Part shown: one piece after another, positions 6,162-7,618 of the stretch | Numbering within the stretch: position 1 is the stretch's first letter | Layout of the letters: each line of letters opens with the position of its first letter | Origin: Candidatus Saccharimonadota bacterium | GTDB lineage: Bacteria; Patescibacteriota; Saccharimonadia; Saccharimonadales; Saccharimonadaceae | Direction of reading: 5' to 3' | DNA length: 7,618 bases | Assembly (NCBI GenBank): GCA_017515925.1 | Contig: JAFWEB010000005.1 | Span: 1 to 7,618 of the forward strand | The notes under the pieces: model-generated | The model's database searches: none | Seen by the model: only the letters and a program-made list of their open reading frames with translations | What the model was told of the DNA's origin: nothing | Program-made: the position numbers and the translations under genes

Positions 6162-6727
6162 TATTTTTCCTCCTTAAATGTTATTCCTGATTCAGCAAGA
6201 GTAGGATGTTTCTGATCCTTCTCGCTGAGAGTATATTCCGCATCAATTTCTGGCCACTCAATGTTGATGTCTACATCATTGTACATCAGACCACCTTCTT
6301 CTTCTGGGTGATAAAAATCATCGCATTTATAAGCAAATTCCGCCATATCGCTAAGCACTAGAAAGCCGTGTGCAAAGCCGCGTGGGATCATTAATTGCTG
6401 CTTGTTCTCGCCAGATAATTTTGCCCCAACCCATTGACCATAAGTAGGACTTCCCTCGCGTAAGTCTACAGCTACATCAAATACTTCACCTTTTAAAACG
6501 CGAACCAGCTTGGCTTGTGGGTGAATCTTCTGGAAATGTAGGCCACGAAGCACACCCTTTTTAGAGCTGGATTGATTGTCTTGAACAAATGTGTAATCAA
6601 GTCCTGCTTCTTTGAAATCTTTTTCACTATAGGTTTCCATGAAATATCCACGTTCATCACCAAACACTTTTGGAGTGATGATGTAGACACCTTCAATCTT
6701 TGTTTTCTCAAAAGTAAAATTGCTCAT
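6161..6727 (-). CDS. rmlC: dTDP-4-dehydrorhamnose 3,5-epimerase (RmlC)
   Basis: Third enzyme of the pathway, epimerising dTDP-4-keto-6-deoxyglucose at C3 and C5. From the chosen start (MSNFTFEKT) it has 188 residues, the normal size of this cupin-fold dimer. Visible features are DERGYF at 24-29, QDNQSSSKKGVLRGLHFQ at 49-66 with the likely catalytic His64, VFDVAVDLR at 82-90, IPRGFAHGFLVL at 114-125, and YKCDDFY at 133-139 with a tyrosine where the family keeps its catalytic Tyr. The frame stays open 102 bases further upstream to an ATG at 6829. Those 34 residues are basic, unlike the family, and lie wholly over rmlA. The start at 6727 instead gives a TAATG overlap with the rmlA stop, matching the other junctions in this operon, and has an AAAGGAG 12 bases upstream. 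Confidence 0.95.
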   Translation of the reverse strand: MSNFTFEKTKIEGVYIITPKVFGDERGYFMETYSEKDFKEAGLDYTFVQDNQSSSKKGVLRGLHFQKIHPQAKLVRVLKGEVFDVAVDLREGSPTYGQWVGAKLSGENKQQLMIPRGFAHGFLVLSDMAEFAYKCDDFYHPEEEGGLMYNDVDINIEWPEIDAEYTLSEKDQKHPTLAESGITFKEEK

Positions 6728-7611
6728 TATTCTTTGATTCTCCTTTCTACGACATTTTTGAGGTGTTGGCCGTAGCTGGATTTGCCATATTTTGCAGCGG
6801 AATCTAGGAGCTCTTCTTTTGATATCCATCCATTCTTATAGGCGATTTCTTCTGGTGCGGAGATTTCTATGCCCTGACGTTTCTGGATAACGCGGACAAA
6901 ATCTGATGCATCGGCTAATGAGTCCATAGTACCAGTATCTAGCCATGCAAAGCCACGACCTAGCACCTGAACATCTAGGAGCTCTTCTTTTAGGTACATT
7001 TCGTTAAGAGAAGTAATTTCTAGCTCACCGCGAGCAGAAGGGGTGATAGTTTTGGCTCTTTCGGATACGCCTGCAGGATAGAAATAAAGACCAGTCACAG
7101 CATAGTTACTCTTTGGATGCTCTGGTTTTTCTTCAATAGAGAGAGCGTGCCAATCATCGTCGAATTCCACCACGCCAAACCTCTCTGGATCCGTAACATA
7201 ATAACCAAAAACGGTTGCGCGGCCGTTCTCTGCATCTTCTACCGCCTCTTGCAAAGATTCGGTAAAACCACGACCATAGAAAATGTTATCACCAAGAATC
7301 ATTGCACAAGGCTCGCCATTGATAAATTCTTCGCCCAGCGTGAATGCCTGCGCCAATCCATCTGGAGATGGTTGAACCTTGTAAGAAAGCTTGATTCCCA
7401 TCTTGGAACCATCGCCCAGGAGTCTTTCAAAATTAGGCAAATCATTTGGTGTAGAAATGATTAAAATATCACGAATTCCAGCCAACATCAGTGTGGCAAG
7501 TGGGTAATAAATCATTGGTTTATCATAGACCGGCAACATCTGTTTTGATGTAGCAAGTGTAAGCGGATAAAGCCTCGTTCCAGAACCGCCTGCTAAAATA
7601 ATTCCTTTCAT
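6727..7611 (-). CDS. rmlA: Glucose-1-phosphate thymidylyltransferase (RmlA)
   Basis: First enzyme of dTDP-L-rhamnose synthesis: glucose-1-phosphate plus dTTP gives dTDP-glucose and pyrophosphate. It is often the control point, through dTDP-rhamnose feedback. The 294-residue protein has the family length and signature: [13 protein letters not shown] at 6-18, [17 protein letters not shown] at 22-38, [11 protein letters not shown] at 80-90, the metal-binding LGDNIFYG at 106-113 (Asp108), [28 protein letters not shown], and the RmlA-specific [12 protein letters not shown] and SSYGQHL near the C-terminus. It is the first visible gene of the leftward operon. Only seven bases lie upstream in the window, so its promoter and ribosome site cannot be seen. 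A 19-base exact repeat inside the gene encodes KEELLD twice. Confidence 0.97.
   Translation of the reverse strand: MKGIILAGGSGTRLYPLTLATSKQMLPVYDKPMIYYPLATLMLAGIRDILIISTPNDLPNFERLLGDGSKMGIKLSYKVQPSPDGLAQAFTLGEEFINGEPCAMILGDNIFYGRGFTESLQEAVEDAENGRATVFGYYVTDPERFGVVEFDDDWHALSIEEKPEHPKSNYAVTGLYFYPAGVSERAKTITPSARGELEITSLNEMYLKEELLDVQVLGRGFAWLDTGTMDSLADASDFVRVIQKRQGIEISAPEEIAYKNGWISKEELLDSAAKYGKSSYGQHLKNVVERRIKE
6740..6746 (-). promoter_or_regulatory. Ribosome-binding site supporting the rmlC start
   Basis: AAAGGAG on the minus strand lies inside the 3' end of rmlA, 12 bases before the rmlC ATG at 6727. The spacing is long, but the one-base overlap with the rmlA stop would let terminating ribosomes reinitiate. 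It favours the short rmlC form over the upstream ATG at 6829. Confidence 0.55.
6802..6820. repeat. 19-base direct repeat within rmlA, copy 1
   Basis: The sequence atctaggagctcttctttt recurs exactly at 6973-6991, offset by 171 bases (57 codons, same frame). On the minus strand both copies encode KEELLD with identical codons. It is probably coincidental peptide similarity rather than a mobile element. Confidence 0.7.
6973..6991. repeat. 19-base direct repeat within rmlA, copy 2
   Basis: Exact second copy of the repeat at 6802-6820. It lies in the part of rmlA encoding [13 protein letters not shown]. Flanking bases differ on both sides, so the identity is limited to 19 bases. Confidence 0.7.
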
Positions 7612-7618
7612 GAAAAAA

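Noticed and set aside
6728..6829. N-terminal extension of RmlC to an upstream ATG at 6829
   Set aside because: The 34 added residues are basic and unlike the family, overlap rmlA completely, and break the TAATG junction pattern. The ATG at 6727 gives the normal protein length.
1..7618. Recoding of UGA, suggested by the absence of TGA stop codons
   Set aside because: All genes are full length under the standard code with no in-frame TGA, and Trp uses TGG. Nine stops are too few to make the absence of TGA meaningful.
1..7618. CRISPR array, tRNA or rRNA gene, insertion sequence or attachment site
   Set aside because: The window is almost entirely coding sequence for recognised enzymes. No regularly spaced repeats, terminal inverted repeats, transposase or structural RNA signatures were seen.

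Overview
This window is a compact surface-polysaccharide locus centred on dTDP-L-rhamnose. It holds the 3' end of a UDP-glucose 4-epimerase gene (galE), two family-2 glycosyltransferases, a two-gene polysaccharide ABC exporter (Wzm/Wzt or TagG/TagH type) and all four dTDP-L-rhamnose synthesis genes in the order rmlA-rmlC-rmlB-rmlD. By eye the GC content is a little over 40%. About 99% of the window is coding (roughly 55 non-coding bases). Stop codons are TAA with one TAG, and most starts have strong AGGAGG-like ribosome sites. This fits a low-to-mid-GC bacterium with a Gram-positive-type cell surface, such as a member of the Bacillota or a small-genome Patescibacteria/Saccharibacteria lineage. 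The sequence alone does not decide between them.

Layout. 1-571 (+): galE, cut by the left edge. 568-1551 (-): a family-2 glycosyltransferase with intact motifs, whose stop codon overlaps the galE stop. 1552-1593: a 42-base divergent gap, the only real intergenic region, containing a palindromic TATAATTATA that reads as a -10 box in both directions. 1594-2421 and 2422-3216 (+): the exporter permease and ATPase, abutting with no spacer. 3217-3219: a three-base gap. 3220-7611 (-): an operon transcribed leftward as rmlA, rmlC, rmlB, rmlD and a second family-2 glycosyltransferase-like gene with eroded catalytic motifs. The rml genes are joined by one-base TAATG stop/start overlaps. The promoter of this operon lies beyond the right edge.

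How it fits together. RmlA, RmlB, RmlC and RmlD convert glucose-1-phosphate and dTTP to dTDP-L-rhamnose, and GalE can supply UDP-galactose. The glycosyltransferases would build a rhamnose-containing glycan on a lipid carrier at the cytoplasmic face, and the ABC exporter would move it across the membrane. The parts are individually well known. The points most worth following up are the degenerate second glycosyltransferase, its in-frame junction with rmlD lacking a ribosome site, and the symmetric divergent promoter that may give a leaderless glycosyltransferase mRNA.
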